Source: an alpha proteobacterium SCGC AAA240-E13 (lineage in GTDB: Bacteria; Pseudomonadota; Alphaproteobacteria; Pelagibacterales; Pelagibacteraceae). Taken from it: DNA of 64,000 nucleotides. The stretch lies in the NCBI GenBank assembly GCA_000504625.1, contig AZHR01000004.1, positions 1 to 64,000 on the forward strand, given 5' to 3'. The translations under genes were made by a program, and so were the position numbers. Of this stretch, positions 18,669 through 29,147 are shown piece after piece. The stretch's first letter is position 1, and every line of letters begins with the position of its first letter. The notes under the pieces were generated by a model. It did no database searches. It had not been told where the DNA came from and was given only the letters and a program-made list of their open reading frames with translations.

Positions 18669-19961
18669 TTATTTCTTAAAAGGATCTTCAATTAAAATTG
18701 AGTCTTCTCTTTTTGGACCTGTTGAAATGCAAGATATTTTTGCTCCACAATAATCTTCGATAAAGGAAATATATTTTTTTGCATTTTCAGGTAAATCATC
18801 CCATTTTTTTATTCCAGTAATATCTTCCTGCCAACCTTTCAATTGCTTATAAATCGGTTTTACTTTTATTTGATCTTGTAATTTACTTGGAAAATAATCA
18901 ATTTTTTTTCCATCAAGTTCATATGCAACACAAATATTAATATCTTCTAATTCATTTAAAACATCAATTTTAGTCAAAGCTATTCCATTTATTCCAGATA
19001 TAATGCAAGATTTTCTGACTAATATGGAATCAAGCCAACCACATCTCCTTTTTCTATTAGTTACAGTTCCAAATTCTTTTCCTTTTTCACAAATTTTTTT
19101 TCCTATTTTATCGTTTAATTCCGTGGGAAATGGACCTTCACCTACTCTAGTTGTATAAGCTTTTACTATTCCCAGAACATAATTAATAGTATTTAGACCA
19201 CAACCTGTACCGACTGATGCTTCTCCTGCAACCGTGTTTGAGGACGTGACGAAGGGATACGTTCCATGATCTACATCTAGTAAAATACCTTGAGCACCTT
19301 CGAAGAGTATTTTTTTTTTAACTTTTTTAAATATTTCCATGTTTTTCCAAACTGGTTTAGAATATTTTAAAATTTTAGATGAAATTTTAAGTAACTCATA
19401 CAATAATTGATTTTTGTCTATTATTTTTTTTCCTAAACCTTTTCTTATAGCATTATGATGAAATAACATTACATCAATTTTTTTAGATAGTTTTTTTTCA
19501 TCATCTAAATCAATTACTCTAATGCCTCTTCTTCCCACCTTATCTTCATAAGCTGGACCTATTCCTCTTCTTGTGGTGCCTATTTTATCAGTATCTTTTG
19601 CATCTTCTCTAATTACATCTAATTCTTTATGAAATGGTAAAATCAGATTTGCGTTTTCCGCTATATATAGATTATTATTATTAATTGTAACACCAAGATT
19701 TTCCATATGTTCAATTTCATTTAATAAAGCCCAAGGATCAATAACTACGCCATTACCAATAATTGAAATTTTATTTTTTCTGACTATTCCAGAAGGTAAA
19801 AGATTTAATTTATAAGTCTTATTATTTATAACAAGAGTGTGGCCTGCATTGTGTCCGCCCTGAAATCTAACTATTACGTCGGCTCTTTCAGCAAGCCAAT
19901 CAACAATTTTTCCTTTACCTTCGTCTCCCCATTGTGAACCTACAACAACTACATTAGTCAT
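18669..19961 (-). CDS. purA: Adenylosuccinate synthetase
   Basis: GTP-dependent ligase that joins IMP and aspartate to adenylosuccinate on the way to AMP. The 430-residue protein has [16 protein letters not shown] at residues 8-23, [10 protein letters not shown] near 37-46, [15 protein letters not shown] near 127 and [18 protein letters not shown] in the C-terminal half. It overlaps thiD by eight bases on the same strand, ending the run ftsH-folP-glmM-thiD-purA. No anomaly. Confidence 0.97.
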   Translation of the reverse strand: MTNVVVVGSQWGDEGKGKIVDWLAERADVIVRFQGGHNAGHTLVINNKTYKLNLLPSGIVRKNKISIIGNGVVIDPWALLNEIEHMENLGVTINNNNLYIAENANLILPFHKELDVIREDAKDTDKIGTTRRGIGPAYEDKVGRRGIRVIDLDDEKKLSKKIDVMLFHHNAIRKGLGKKIIDKNQLLYELLKISSKILKYSKPVWKNMEIFKKVKKKILFEGAQGILLDVDHGTYPFVTSSNTVAGEASVGTGCGLNTINYVLGIVKAYTTRVGEGPFPTELNDKIGKKICEKGKEFGTVTNRKRRCGWLDSILVRKSCIISGINGIALTKIDVLNELEDINICVAYELDGKKIDYFPSKLQDQIKVKPIYKQLKGWQEDITGIKKWDDLPENAKKYISFIEDYCGAKISCISTGPKREDSILIEDPFKK

Positions 19962-20766
19962 TTTTATTTCTCGTATTAAATAAAACTAAATGATTTAAAG
20001 GTCCAAAACCTTCACCATAACTTGGAGCAGAAATTATTGCTTGATGAACATAATTTAAAGAAATATTACACGAATTAATTATATTCTTTTTTTGTGATAA
20101 ACACGTGGCTAAAGCTGAGGATAATGTACATCCAGTTCCGTGAGTATTTTTTGTTTTAATTTTTTTTTTTGGAAAAATATTTATTCCTTTTTTAGTAGCT
20201 AAAATATCAAAAATCATTTTGTTTTTAAGATGTCCACCTTTTAATAACACACTTTTTGACCCCATGTTGAGAATTTTTTTTGCTGCTTTAATCATATCCT
20301 CTTTATTTGAAATTGAATATCCTGTTAATATTTCTGCTTCAGGTATATTAGGAGTAACCATGCTAGATAATGGTATAAGCAATTTTTTTAAATAAATAAT
20401 TGAACTGTTGTTAATTAAATTAGCACCACCTTTGGCCACCATTACTGGATCAAGAACAACATTTTTTAATTTATATTTTTTTATAATACGATGAACACAT
20501 TGAATTATACTGGCATTATGCAACATGCCAATTTTTACTGCGTCTGCTCCAATATCATCTAAAATCATTGTTAGTTGTTTTTGAACAGTTTTAGTAGGAA
20601 TTGAAATAATTTTTTTTACACCTGTAGTGTTTTGTGCTGTAACCGCTGTAACGGCAGTCATTGCATAACTGCCGAAGACTGTAACGGTTTTAATATCTGC
20701 TTGTATACCTGCTCCGCCAGAGGAGTCCGAACCTGCGATGATTAAAATTTTAGATTTTGCTTTCAA
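19954..20766 (-). CDS. thiD: Hydroxymethylpyrimidine/phosphomethylpyrimidine kinase
   Basis: Phosphorylates HMP and then HMP-phosphate to HMP-PP for thiamine synthesis. The ribokinase-fold protein (270 residues) shows [19 protein letters not shown] near residues 10-28, [24 protein letters not shown] near 106-116 and [13 protein letters not shown] near 208-220, which holds the catalytic Cys/Asp-type anion hole. Together with the ThiE-like gene at 39764 it allows thiamine to be made from imported or salvaged pyrimidine; no thiC is in the window. Confidence 0.95.
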   Translation of the reverse strand: MKAKSKILIIAGSDSSGGAGIQADIKTVTVFGSYAMTAVTAVTAQNTTGVKKIISIPTKTVQKQLTMILDDIGADAVKIGMLHNASIIQCVHRIIKKYKLKNVVLDPVMVAKGGANLINNSSIIYLKKLLIPLSSMVTPNIPEAEILTGYSISNKEDMIKAAKKILNMGSKSVLLKGGHLKNKMIFDILATKKGINIFPKKKIKTKNTHGTGCTLSSALATCLSQKKNIINSCNISLNYVHQAIISAPSYGEGFGPLNHLVLFNTRNKND

Positions 20767-20767
20767 T

Positions 20768-22099
20768 TTATTTTATTGATTTCTTGATTAATTTTATACA
20801 TTTCAATATTAATTTTTTATTATGTGACTCTCCCATAATTCTTATTTTTGGTTCTGTTCCTGATTTTCTTATCAATAACCTTCCTTGATTGCTCATAAGT
20901 TTTTTTGCTTTTTTAATTACATTCTTACATTTGGGCCAATTAATTATGTTTTTATCTTTTACAATTACATTTTCTAAAATTTGTGGCAAAGGTACAAAAA
21001 CATCGAACAATTCACTAGCCTTTTTTCCTTTTCTTAATGAAAATAACACTTCTAATGCAACCATTAGACCATCACCAGTCGTTGCGAATTTTCCAAGAAT
21101 TATATGGCCAGACTGTTCACCGCCTAAATTAAAATTTGATTTTTTCATCTTTTCTTTTACGTACCTGTCTCCTACCTTGGATCTAAAAAATCTAATTTTT
21201 TCATTTCTTAAAAAATTTTCTAATCCATAATTCGACATTAAAGTTCCAATTACACCACCTTTTAAAATTTTTTTTGATTTCCATCTGCGGGCCAACATTG
21301 CAATAATTTGATCACCATTTATAATTTTGCTGTTTTCATCGCACATAATGATTCTATCAGCATCTCCATCAAATGAAATGCCAACATCAGCTCTGTATTT
21401 TTTCACAGCTGATTGAATTTTATATGGATAGGTAGATCCACATTTATCATTAATATTAAAACCATTTGGTTTTACACCAATGACCACAACTTTTGCCCCA
21501 AGACTTTTAAGCAATTCAGGAGCAGCCTTATACCCAGCTCCATTAGCACAGTCTAAAACTATCTTGATTCCCTTTAATTTAAAACTATTTGGAAAATTTT
21601 TCTTTAATATTTTAATATATTTATTATTTGCATCTTCTAATCTTTTAACCCTACCTAGTGATTTAGGATTTGTTAGTTGTTTTGTGTTTTTAGCATCTAT
21701 TAATTTTTCAATTTTATTTTCTATTTGATTTGATAATTTCATACCATCGGGTCCAAATAATTTAAGACCATTATCGTAATAGGGGTTATGGGATGCAGTA
21801 ATCATAATACCTATATTTGCTTTCATTGATTTTGTTAACATTGCAAGTCCATTAGTTGGTAAAGGCCCCAGTGTAAAAACATGCATACCACCCGAAGTTA
21901 AGCCTGATACCAAAGCTGGTTCCAAAGTATATCCAGATAATCTTGTATCTTTAGCTATTATTGCAATTTGTTTGTTTTTTTTTTGGTTTTTAAAATAAGT
22001 GGCTGATGCTAAACCAAACTTAAAGAATTTTTCCCCAGTAATATTTCCTTGGTTGATGGTACCTCTGATACCATCTGTTCCAAAATATTTATTGCTCAT
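20768..22099 (-). CDS. glmM: Phosphoglucosamine mutase
   Basis: Interconverts glucosamine-6-P and glucosamine-1-P for UDP-GlcNAc, needed for peptidoglycan and LPS. It begins NKYFGTDGIRG, has the phosphoserine loop TASHNPYYDNG near residues 99-109, the metal-binding DGDADR near 243-248, GGEQSGH near 327 and the phosphate-binding RKSGTEPKIRIM near 416. At 443 residues it is standard. It sits between folP and thiD on the minus strand, the frequent ftsH-folP-glmM order. Confidence 0.97.
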   Translation of the reverse strand: MSNKYFGTDGIRGTINQGNITGEKFFKFGLASATYFKNQKKNKQIAIIAKDTRLSGYTLEPALVSGLTSGGMHVFTLGPLPTNGLAMLTKSMKANIGIMITASHNPYYDNGLKLFGPDGMKLSNQIENKIEKLIDAKNTKQLTNPKSLGRVKRLEDANNKYIKILKKNFPNSFKLKGIKIVLDCANGAGYKAAPELLKSLGAKVVVIGVKPNGFNINDKCGSTYPYKIQSAVKKYRADVGISFDGDADRIIMCDENSKIINGDQIIAMLARRWKSKKILKGGVIGTLMSNYGLENFLRNEKIRFFRSKVGDRYVKEKMKKSNFNLGGEQSGHIILGKFATTGDGLMVALEVLFSLRKGKKASELFDVFVPLPQILENVIVKDKNIINWPKCKNVIKKAKKLMSNQGRLLIRKSGTEPKIRIMGESHNKKLILKCIKLIKKSIK

Positions 22100-22102
22100 T
22101 AA

Positions 22103-23179
22103 TTAATTGGTATTTATTATTTTGTTAAAAACTAATATTCCTTGATTAATTTCTTTAACATTATGAACCCTGAATAACTGAACTCCTTGGGAAAGTCCAT
22201 ACAACACTGATGCCAAGGTACCGCCGGTTCGATCGGGAGTATCAAATTTTGTTACAATATGTTCGATAAATCTTTTTCTAGAAGTTCCAATTAAAATTGG
22301 ACATCCTAGACTATGAAAAATCGATATCTTAGACATTAACCTTAAATTATGGTCCAAATTTTTTCCAAATCCTAGTCCTGGATCTAAAATAATTAGTTCT
22401 TTTCTAAAATTATTTTTTAAACAAAACTTAATTTTTTTTTCAAAAAAATCGAAAATATCTAATAAGACATCATCATAAGTTGGATTATTTTGCATTGTAT
22501 TCGGAGTACCCTGCATATGGTGTAAAACAAATGGAACTTTTTTAGAATTAATTAGATCAAACGATTTGTAGTCAAAATTTAAACCTGATACATCATTGAT
22601 TATATCAACGCCATTTTGAATACCGTTGCTCATAACATAGGGTTTTCTTGTATCCAGAGATAAAGGAACATTTGTATAATTTTTTTTAAATTTTATAATA
22701 GTGTTTTTTATTCTTAACCATTCCTCTTTTTCATCAACAGTCGTTGATCCAGGTCTAGTTGACTCTCCACCAATATCTAAAATTGTAGCTCCACTATCTA
22801 CCATTAACTTAGCTTGTTCGTATGCCTTTGTTTCTTCAAAAAATAATCCACCATCGGAAAAACTATCTGGTGTTATGTTAAGCGCTCCCATTATTTGAGG
22901 CGTATCAAATTTCAATCCCAGTATACTTGTTCTTTTTGATATTATATTTTTTATATCTCTTTCTATCTCAGGCAAGATGTAGCTATCAAGTTTTCCTATT
23001 TCTTTAATTGAAAAAAAACTACTTTTGGAAATTTTATTGCTTTTCCTTTGGATAATTTCTATTTGATCAAAAGCTATATTTTGTCTAGAATTTAAAGGTA
23101 ATGCCTCTTTATTTAAAACTAATTTTTCTGCTATTTTTCCATAATAGAAATTACACGCTCTTGTGTAATATTTTCTCAT
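22103..23179 (-). CDS. folP: Dihydropteroate synthase
   Basis: Condenses pterin pyrophosphate with p-aminobenzoate to dihydropteroate in folate synthesis. The TIM-barrel core starts at about residue 97 with MGALNITPDSFSDGG, then ILDIGGESTRPGS near 136 and GTSRKRF near 304. About 95 residues precede the core, so at 358 residues the protein is clearly longer than the usual 270-290. The extension is rich in lysine and serine and has no recognisable domain. Lies between ftsH (10 bases) and glmM (3 bases). Confidence 0.94.
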   Translation of the reverse strand: MRKYYTRACNFYYGKIAEKLVLNKEALPLNSRQNIAFDQIEIIQRKSNKISKSSFFSIKEIGKLDSYILPEIERDIKNIISKRTSILGLKFDTPQIMGALNITPDSFSDGGLFFEETKAYEQAKLMVDSGATILDIGGESTRPGSTTVDEKEEWLRIKNTIIKFKKNYTNVPLSLDTRKPYVMSNGIQNGVDIINDVSGLNFDYKSFDLINSKKVPFVLHHMQGTPNTMQNNPTYDDVLLDIFDFFEKKIKFCLKNNFRKELIILDPGLGFGKNLDHNLRLMSKISIFHSLGCPILIGTSRKRFIEHIVTKFDTPDRTGGTLASVLYGLSQGVQLFRVHNVKEINQGILVFNKIINTN

Positions 23180-23189
23180 TTACTAAAGC

Positions 23190-25079
23190 TTAAATCGCGG
23201 GCTTAGGTTTTAAACCCAAAGAACCTAATGCAGAAGAAGCTTCTTGTTCCTCTTCTTTTATATCTTTTTTATTTTTTGGATGTTTATTATTAAATATTAA
23301 ATTATTTATTTCATCACCAGTTAATGTCTCATATAATATTAAAGCTTTGGCTAATTTATGCAAATCATCTATTTTTTCCGTTAGTATTTTTTTTGCTTTT
23401 TTATAACCTGTATCAACAATTTTTTTAATTTCTGCATCTACTTTTTTTGCTGTTTCTTCTGACATTTGTTGGTGTCTTGTTATTGATCTTCCAATAAAAA
23501 CCTCATCCTCATTTTCGCCGTATGTCAAAGGTCCAAGTGCTGTACTCATTCCAAATCTAGTCACCATATCTTTCGCTAGTTTTGTAGCCATTTGGATATC
23601 GGAGGATGCACCTGAAGTGACCTTTTCGTGACCAAAAATCAATTCTTCTGCAATTCGTCCACCCATTGCTTTAGATATATTTGCCTCTAAATACTCTCTT
23701 GTATGAGAATATTTATCTCTTTCGGGTAAAGTCCAAACTACCCCCAAAGCTCTTCCTCTAGGTATTATCGTTGCCTTATGTATGGGATCTGATGCTTTTT
23801 CGTTTAAAGCAACAATTGCATGTCCTCCTTCATGATAGGCTGTTAATTTTTTATCTTCTTCAGTCATAACCATTGATCTTCTTTCAGCACCCATCATTAC
23901 CTTATCCTTTGATTCCTCAACCTCTTGCATTGTAACAATTCTTTTATTTTTTCTTGCAGCTAATAATGCAGACTCATTAATTAAATTTGCTAAATCAGCT
24001 CCTGAAAATCCTGGAGTTCCCCTTGCTATTGTTCTTAAATTTACATTTGGTCCTAGTGAAATTTTTTTAGCATGTACTTTTAGAATTTTCTCTCTTCCAA
24101 TAATGTCAGGCAATGGAACAATTACTTGTCTATCAAATCGGCCTGCTCTTAACAGAGCGGGATCTAAAACATCAGGTCTGTTAGTTGCTGCAATGATAAT
24201 TACTCCTTCATTAGTATCAAAGCCATCCATTTCTACCAATAATTGATTGAGCGTTTGTTCTCTTTCGTCGTTTCCACCTCCTAGTCCTGCCCCTCTGCTT
24301 CTGCCAACTGCATCTATTTCATCTATAAAAATTATACATGGTGAATTTTTTTTGCCTTGCTCAAACATGTCTCTTACTCTCGAAGCACCAACTCCAACAA
24401 ACATTTCCACAAAATCTGATCCAGATATTGTAAAAAATGGGACATCTGCTTCCCCGGCAATTGCTCTAGCTAATAATGTTTTTCCTGTTCCAGGAGCTCC
24501 TACTACTAATACTCCTTTAGGTATTTTTCCACCAAGCTTTCTAAATTTTCTAGGATCTCTTAAAAATTCTACTACTTCTTCTACTTCTTCTTTTGCTTCT
24601 TCTATGCCAGCAACATCATTAAAAGTTATTGTACCTTTCATTTCGTTCATTAATTTTGCTTTGGATCTTCCAAAACCCATCGCTCCACCTTTGCCTCCTT
24701 GCATTTGACGCATAAAAAATACCCAAACACCTATTAACAGCAACATAGGAAACCAAGACAAAAGTACTCCAAGTAATGATGGCATTTTTTCTTCTATTGG
24801 AGTGGCGGTAATACCAACTCCTTTGTCAGACAATTTTTCTACCAGATTAGGGTCATTTGGTGCATAAGTATGAAAAAATTTTCCGTTCGCAAATGTACCT
24901 TCAATATTATTACCTTTTATATCAACTTGTACTACTCTGCCATTATCAACTTCATTCAAAAATTCTGAAAATGATATATTATTTTTTTGCTGAATGTTTT
25001 GTGGTTGTTTGAACATATTATAGAGACCTATGGTAAGGAACGCTATAATTGCCCACATTACTAAATTTCTAAAGTTCAT
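23190..25079 (-). CDS. ftsH: ATP-dependent zinc metalloprotease FtsH
   Basis: Membrane-bound AAA+ protease that degrades misfolded membrane proteins and regulators such as RpoH and LpxC. Order: N-terminal membrane helix ([18 protein letters not shown]), periplasmic domain, second helix near residues 103-124, AAA+ domain with Walker A GAPGTGKT at 194-201, [12 protein letters not shown] and the second region of homology [19 protein letters not shown], then the zinc-binding HEGGH near 417 and a C-terminal helix. Its 629 residues are typical. tilS lies 109 bases upstream on the same strand; the AT-rich gap may contain a separate promoter (ATATACT near the ftsH start). Confidence 0.98.
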   Translation of the reverse strand: MNFRNLVMWAIIAFLTIGLYNMFKQPQNIQQKNNISFSEFLNEVDNGRVVQVDIKGNNIEGTFANGKFFHTYAPNDPNLVEKLSDKGVGITATPIEEKMPSLLGVLLSWFPMLLLIGVWVFFMRQMQGGKGGAMGFGRSKAKLMNEMKGTITFNDVAGIEEAKEEVEEVVEFLRDPRKFRKLGGKIPKGVLVVGAPGTGKTLLARAIAGEADVPFFTISGSDFVEMFVGVGASRVRDMFEQGKKNSPCIIFIDEIDAVGRSRGAGLGGGNDEREQTLNQLLVEMDGFDTNEGVIIIAATNRPDVLDPALLRAGRFDRQVIVPLPDIIGREKILKVHAKKISLGPNVNLRTIARGTPGFSGADLANLINESALLAARKNKRIVTMQEVEESKDKVMMGAERRSMVMTEEDKKLTAYHEGGHAIVALNEKASDPIHKATIIPRGRALGVVWTLPERDKYSHTREYLEANISKAMGGRIAEELIFGHEKVTSGASSDIQMATKLAKDMVTRFGMSTALGPLTYGENEDEVFIGRSITRHQQMSEETAKKVDAEIKKIVDTGYKKAKKILTEKIDDLHKLAKALILYETLTGDEINNLIFNNKHPKNKKDIKEEEQEASSALGSLGLKPKPAI

Positions 25080-25188
25080 AATTTATATTACCAGTATATC
25101 TTTTGATTAAAATAATAATTATTAAAGATTAAACAAGAGGCAAATTAACATAATAATGTTTAAAATACACACATAATTTAAAGTTAAT

Positions 25189-26232
25189 TTAAAACTCTTT
25201 TCTAATTATTAAAAAATTATTACTTTTTTCAATAATACACCGCCCCAGTGTTGATTTCTTAAATTTTTTTGACTGTACTCTGATTATTAGATTATTGATA
25301 TATTTGCCTCTTGGAGGATAGTAACTGTTAGAAACTTTAGAAATAATATCGCCAATTGTTCGGAAAATAACTTCTTCGGATTCTAAATTAAATAAATCAT
25401 ATCTAACTAAACATGAGTTAGATCGCAAATATCTTACATGCTTTTTTGTAGATTTTGTTTTATAAAAATCTATAGATTCATTTGCTGATTGTAAGTTATT
25501 TAAAGTTAGTTTTACCTTATTGATATCTAAGCCATCTAATTTAAATTGATCTAAATAATTTCTAATTTTTGTACGTAAAAATTTTTCTTTAAAATTTGAT
25601 GGATCAATAAGATAGAAATTAAAGACTCGTTTTGAAATATAAATTAATTCTCTTTTCTTTATATCTATTAAAGGTCTAATCACATTTAAAGTTTTGTTTT
25701 CTGATTGTCTTTTAATATTCAATGAAGATAGACCCTTCAAACCACTGCCTCTAAACAACCTTATAAAAAAATTTTCTAATAAATCGCCCTCGTGATGAGC
25801 TAAAACTAAGTTTTTAATATTCAATTTTTTACACACCTTATTAAAAATAAAATATCTAATATTACGAGCATTAAATTGGATATTTGAATTTGGAATATTA
25901 CCTTTCCAAGTAAATATTTTTGCTTTGATCTTATGTATTTTTAATAATTGCTTAATTTTTGTTGCCTCGATTTTAGACTCTTTTCTTAAATTATGATCAA
26001 CTATTAAAGCAATAAATTTGCAATTAAATTCACTTGAAAACACTTTACATAAAAATGCCAAAGCTAAACTATCTGGACCTCCAGATACGCCAATACAAAA
26101 TTCTTTATTTCTAATATGAGAATATAATTTTTTTTTAAAAGTTAAATATATTTTGTTAATTTTTGGATCTTTAAGATATTTATTATGAAGATTAACTTTT
26201 TTTCGTTGGACAGTCGAATTTTTTTTCTTCAT
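25189..26232 (-). CDS. tilS: tRNA(Ile)-lysidine synthase
   Basis: ATP-dependent enzyme that attaches lysine to C34 of tRNA-Ile2 so that it reads AUA. The PP-loop SGGPDS is at residues 50-55, followed by FIALIVDHNLRKES and NLVLAHHEGDLLENFFIRLFRGSGLKGL (fragments of the N-type ATPase core). At 347 residues it lacks the long C-terminal domain of E. coli TilS, as in other alphaproteobacteria. The ATG lies 41 bases inside cpoB; no other start codon is available before the PP-loop, so the overlap is probably real. The cpoB-tilS-ftsH order is widely conserved. Confidence 0.93.
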   Translation of the reverse strand: MKKKNSTVQRKKVNLHNKYLKDPKINKIYLTFKKKLYSHIRNKEFCIGVSGGPDSLALAFLCKVFSSEFNCKFIALIVDHNLRKESKIEATKIKQLLKIHKIKAKIFTWKGNIPNSNIQFNARNIRYFIFNKVCKKLNIKNLVLAHHEGDLLENFFIRLFRGSGLKGLSSLNIKRQSENKTLNVIRPLIDIKKRELIYISKRVFNFYLIDPSNFKEKFLRTKIRNYLDQFKLDGLDINKVKLTLNNLQSANESIDFYKTKSTKKHVRYLRSNSCLVRYDLFNLESEEVIFRTIGDIISKVSNSYYPPRGKYINNLIIRVQSKKFKKSTLGRCIIEKSNNFLIIRKEF

Positions 26233-27160
26233 ATTTTGCTTTTTGAAGAACAGATTGACTAGCTTCTGGGTACTGTTTACTAACTCCAGTGATCATTGAA
26301 CAGCCCTGATCTTTTTCTCCAATTTGGACCAAAGATACACCAAGCTTTAATAAATTGACAGGACCTTTGGTACTTTTTGGATATTTTTGATATCCTTCTA
26401 AATATGCTTCTGCCGCATCCTGGTAGAGTTGCCTAATTCTAAATGTTTCTGCATACCAGTATTGTGCATTACCGGCAAGTTCATCATTCTCATTTGTCAT
26501 AACAAATTCTCTTAATGCTATTTCAGCAGTTTCGTAGTCACCAACTTTAACAAAGCTAAGTGCAAAATCATATTGTTCTTTTGGTGTTCCTTCAGGTAAG
26601 ATTTTTTCCTCGCTCATATACTTTTCAGTAACAACTGTATCAGTTGTTTCTATAGATTGAGTCTTCTGAACTATTTTAGTATTTTCTAAATCTTCATCAC
26701 TAATTCTACCAAGATTTTGGGCTTCGGACGAACCAGGTAATTTTTTTTCTAATTGACTACTTAAATCATTAACTTGGGATTGACCTGAAAACTTAATATT
26801 TTCTAAATCTTGAAATCGTAATTGATTATCAGCTTGATTTTTTGAAATTCTACTTGAAAGTTTGTCAATTTTAAAATTTGTTTCCTCAAATTTATTTGTA
26901 AGTTCTTGAAACTGTTGTTCAATATCAGAAAGCTTCAGTAAATGCCGTGTGAGTGTATCTTCAGAAAAATTTGCATCACCAGTTTTTATAGTAGATAAAG
27001 AATCTCCTGAATAAACTGCTTTTTCTAAAGTTTTTAAATCTTTTTGAATGACTTGTAAAATATTGTAAATCTCATTTTCCTCACCAAATGATTTAGTTTG
27101 AATATTTAAAATAAAGATAATTATAATTAAATTTTTAGAGTATTTTATTAGTCTATTCAT
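26192..27160 (-). CDS. cpoB: Cell division coordinator CpoB (YbgF), Tol-Pal associated
   Basis: Periplasmic protein that links Tol-Pal action to peptidoglycan synthesis at division. A signal peptide (KNLIIIIFILNIQTKSFG) is followed by a coiled-coil trimerisation segment (residues about 75-140) and C-terminal TPR repeats beginning at EQYDFALSFVKVGDYETAE, with NAQYWYAETFRIRQLYQDAA. The 322-residue protein is last of the tolQ-tolR-tolA-tolB-pal-cpoB series, although an intrinsic terminator sits between pal and this gene, so it may rely on read-through or its own promoter. Confidence 0.92.
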   Translation of the reverse strand: MNRLIKYSKNLIIIIFILNIQTKSFGEENEIYNILQVIQKDLKTLEKAVYSGDSLSTIKTGDANFSEDTLTRHLLKLSDIEQQFQELTNKFEETNFKIDKLSSRISKNQADNQLRFQDLENIKFSGQSQVNDLSSQLEKKLPGSSEAQNLGRISDEDLENTKIVQKTQSIETTDTVVTEKYMSEEKILPEGTPKEQYDFALSFVKVGDYETAEIALREFVMTNENDELAGNAQYWYAETFRIRQLYQDAAEAYLEGYQKYPKSTKGPVNLLKLGVSLVQIGEKDQGCSMITGVSKQYPEASQSVLQKAKYEEKKFDCPTKKS

Positions 27161-27187
27161 TTTTTAATTACTAATTAAAATAATGGC

Positions 27188-27223
27188 AAAAAAAAGACCC
27201 CGGATCATCATTCCAGGGTCTTT
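27188..27223 (-). terminator. Rho-independent terminator after pal
   Basis: On the minus strand AAAGACCC (27216-27223 in complement) pairs with GGGTCTTT (complement of 27193-27200), with an inner GGA/TCC extension across one mismatch, and is followed by a run of eight T (complement of A27188-27195). It lies about 22 bases past the pal stop. It is the best intrinsic terminator in the window and separates the main tol-pal transcript from cpoB. Confidence 0.85.
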
Positions 27224-27245
27224 AAAAAATCTATTGAAATTTTTT

Positions 27246-27734
27246 TTAATTAGATTTAACCGTTACTGATCTTCTATTTTGAGACCAAGCTAGAGGAGTG
27301 GAGCCAGAATTTACTGGTCTTTCTTTCCCATAACTTATCACTGAAATTCTATTTCCTGATATTCCATAAGTCATAAGATAATCTTTTGCAGCATTAGCTC
27401 TTCTCTCTCCCAAAGCTAAGTTGTACTCCCTAGTGCCTCTTTCATCAGCATGACCTTCTGCAGTCACATTAATACTTTTATTCTTTCTTAACCACGCAGC
27501 TTGTTTCCTTAATGTATCTCTCGCTTTTGTAGTCAAAATCGATTTATTCGTTGCAAAGAAAACTCTATCCGGAACACCAGTAGCTAAATATTTTACAGTT
27601 TCTTCACCTGTAAAAACGTCACCAGATATTTGTGTTTCTATTTTTTTTGTTGTTGTTTTTGTAGCGCAAGCTGACATTAATAGCGTCGCTATTACTACTA
27701 AAAATAAATTTCTCAATAAATTTTTTAAAACCAT
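27246..27734 (-). CDS. pal: Peptidoglycan-associated lipoprotein Pal
   Basis: Outer-membrane lipoprotein that binds peptidoglycan and TolB, keeping the envelope constricted at division. The signal peptide ends in the lipobox LMSAC, with the acylated Cys near residue 22. The OmpA-like domain shows FFATNKSILTTKA, VTAEGHADERGTREYNLALG near 96-115 with the diaminopimelate-binding Asp and Arg, and NRRSVTV at the end. The 162 residues are standard. It follows tolB after 78 bases and ends just before a strong terminator. Confidence 0.97.
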   Translation of the reverse strand: MVLKNLLRNLFLVVIATLLMSACATKTTTKKIETQISGDVFTGEETVKYLATGVPDRVFFATNKSILTTKARDTLRKQAAWLRKNKSINVTAEGHADERGTREYNLALGERRANAAKDYLMTYGISGNRISVISYGKERPVNSGSTPLAWSQNRRSVTVKSN

Positions 27735-27812
27735 ATGTGGACTCCCTTAAATTATTTCAAACATTAATATTTCTAGATACACGATGCAAGCGAAATTTCA
27801 ATAAAATAATGG

Positions 27813-29147
27813 CTACTTTGTTAACAAAGATGACCAGGATGGGTCTGAAGCATCGGTCAGGGTTTCAACCAACCTCTCATTATAACCTGTTAGGTCAATT
27901 GACCATAATTTAGCTGAAAACCCTTCACCCTGAGTTCCTGATTTGGTTTCCCTGTAAAAAATTAAAACTCTTCCATTAGGAGACCAGGAAGGAGCTTCCT
28001 GATAGAAATTTTCAGTGAGCAATCTTTCTCCAGTTCCATCTATTCTCATAACTCCAATATAAAATTTACCATTGTGCATTTTTGTAAATGCTATTAAATC
28101 TCCTCTTGGAGACCAAACTGGTGTACCATATATTCCTCTTCCAAATGTAATTCTTTTAACACTAGAACCATCTTTTCTCATTGTGTATATTTGTTGAAGT
28201 CCACTCCTGTCAGAGTTAAAACAAATATATTTTCCATCGGGAGAATAAGAAGGAGAAGTATCTATTGCAGGATGTTCAGTAATTTTTTCAACTTCTCTTG
28301 TTTCTAAGTTCATAGTAAATATATCAGAATTACCATCTTTAGCAAAACTCATAATTATTTTTTTTCCATCGGGGGAAAATCTTGGCGCAAATGTCATACC
28401 TGGAAAATCACCAACTACTTCTTGAACACCCGTTTCAATATCTAATAAATAAACTCTTGGTAAATTTCTAAAAAAAGACATATAGGTCACCAATTGATTT
28501 GTTGGGTTAAATCTTGGAGTTAAGACAAGTTCATTTCCCAAAGTTAAATATTTGGTATTAGCTCCATCTTGATCCATGATTGCTAATTTTTTTATTCTTT
28601 GATTTTTTGGGCCTTTCTCAGATACATAAATTATTCTTGTATCAAAATATCCTTTTTCTCCAGTAAGTCTTTCGTAAACCTTATCTGTAATTATATGTGC
28701 TACTCTCCGCCAGTTATTTGGTACTGTAGTGAATGCTAAAGCAATTATTTCTTTAGCTGCTAATATATCCCATAATCTAAATTCCACTCTTAATTTATCT
28801 TTTGTAATATTAATCTTTCCTGTAATCAAAGCTTGAGCTTTAATAAGCTGCCAATCTTCAAAACGTGGCTTAACGTGAACTATAGCTGGTTTTTGAACGA
28901 AAGAATCTTTTTCTAATGGATAAAATAAACCTGATCTTAAAAGATTGTTTTCAACGACTTTAGATATTTCAGAACCAACCTCTATTTCATTTAATATTTC
29001 TGACGATTGTGACTCGATATAAAGGGGTGAAACTGCTATTGGCAATGGATCTAAATTTCCTCTGGTTATATCAATTTCGATTAAAGCAAAAGAATTTTGA
29101 TTAAAAAAAATAGAAATTAATAAAATTAAAAATAATTTATTTTTCAT
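27813..29147 (-). CDS. tolB: Tol-Pal system beta-propeller protein TolB
   Basis: Periplasmic protein bridging TolA and Pal. A signal peptide ([17 protein letters not shown]) is followed by an N-terminal alpha/beta domain and a six-bladed beta-propeller with repeated signature segments such as [32 protein letters not shown] and [13 protein letters not shown]. At 444 residues it is full length. It overlaps tolA by four bases, so the two are translationally coupled. Confidence 0.97.
   Translation of the reverse strand: MKNKLFLILLISIFFNQNSFALIEIDITRGNLDPLPIAVSPLYIESQSSEILNEIEVGSEISKVVENNLLRSGLFYPLEKDSFVQKPAIVHVKPRFEDWQLIKAQALITGKINITKDKLRVEFRLWDILAAKEIIALAFTTVPNNWRRVAHIITDKVYERLTGEKGYFDTRIIYVSEKGPKNQRIKKLAIMDQDGANTKYLTLGNELVLTPRFNPTNQLVTYMSFFRNLPRVYLLDIETGVQEVVGDFPGMTFAPRFSPDGKKIIMSFAKDGNSDIFTMNLETREVEKITEHPAIDTSPSYSPDGKYICFNSDRSGLQQIYTMRKDGSSVKRITFGRGIYGTPVWSPRGDLIAFTKMHNGKFYIGVMRIDGTGERLLTENFYQEAPSWSPNGRVLIFYRETKSGTQGEGFSAKLWSIDLTGYNERLVETLTDASDPSWSSLLTK

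Noticed and set aside
20889..21230. Open frame of 113 residues antisense to glmM
   Set aside because: Shadow of the GlmM coding strand; hydrophobic only because the sense strand is lysine-rich.
24247..24708. Open frame of 153 residues on the plus strand inside ftsH
   Set aside because: It is exactly antisense to the conserved AAA+ domain of FtsH, rich in Pro/Ser as expected from the complement, and has no similarity to a family.
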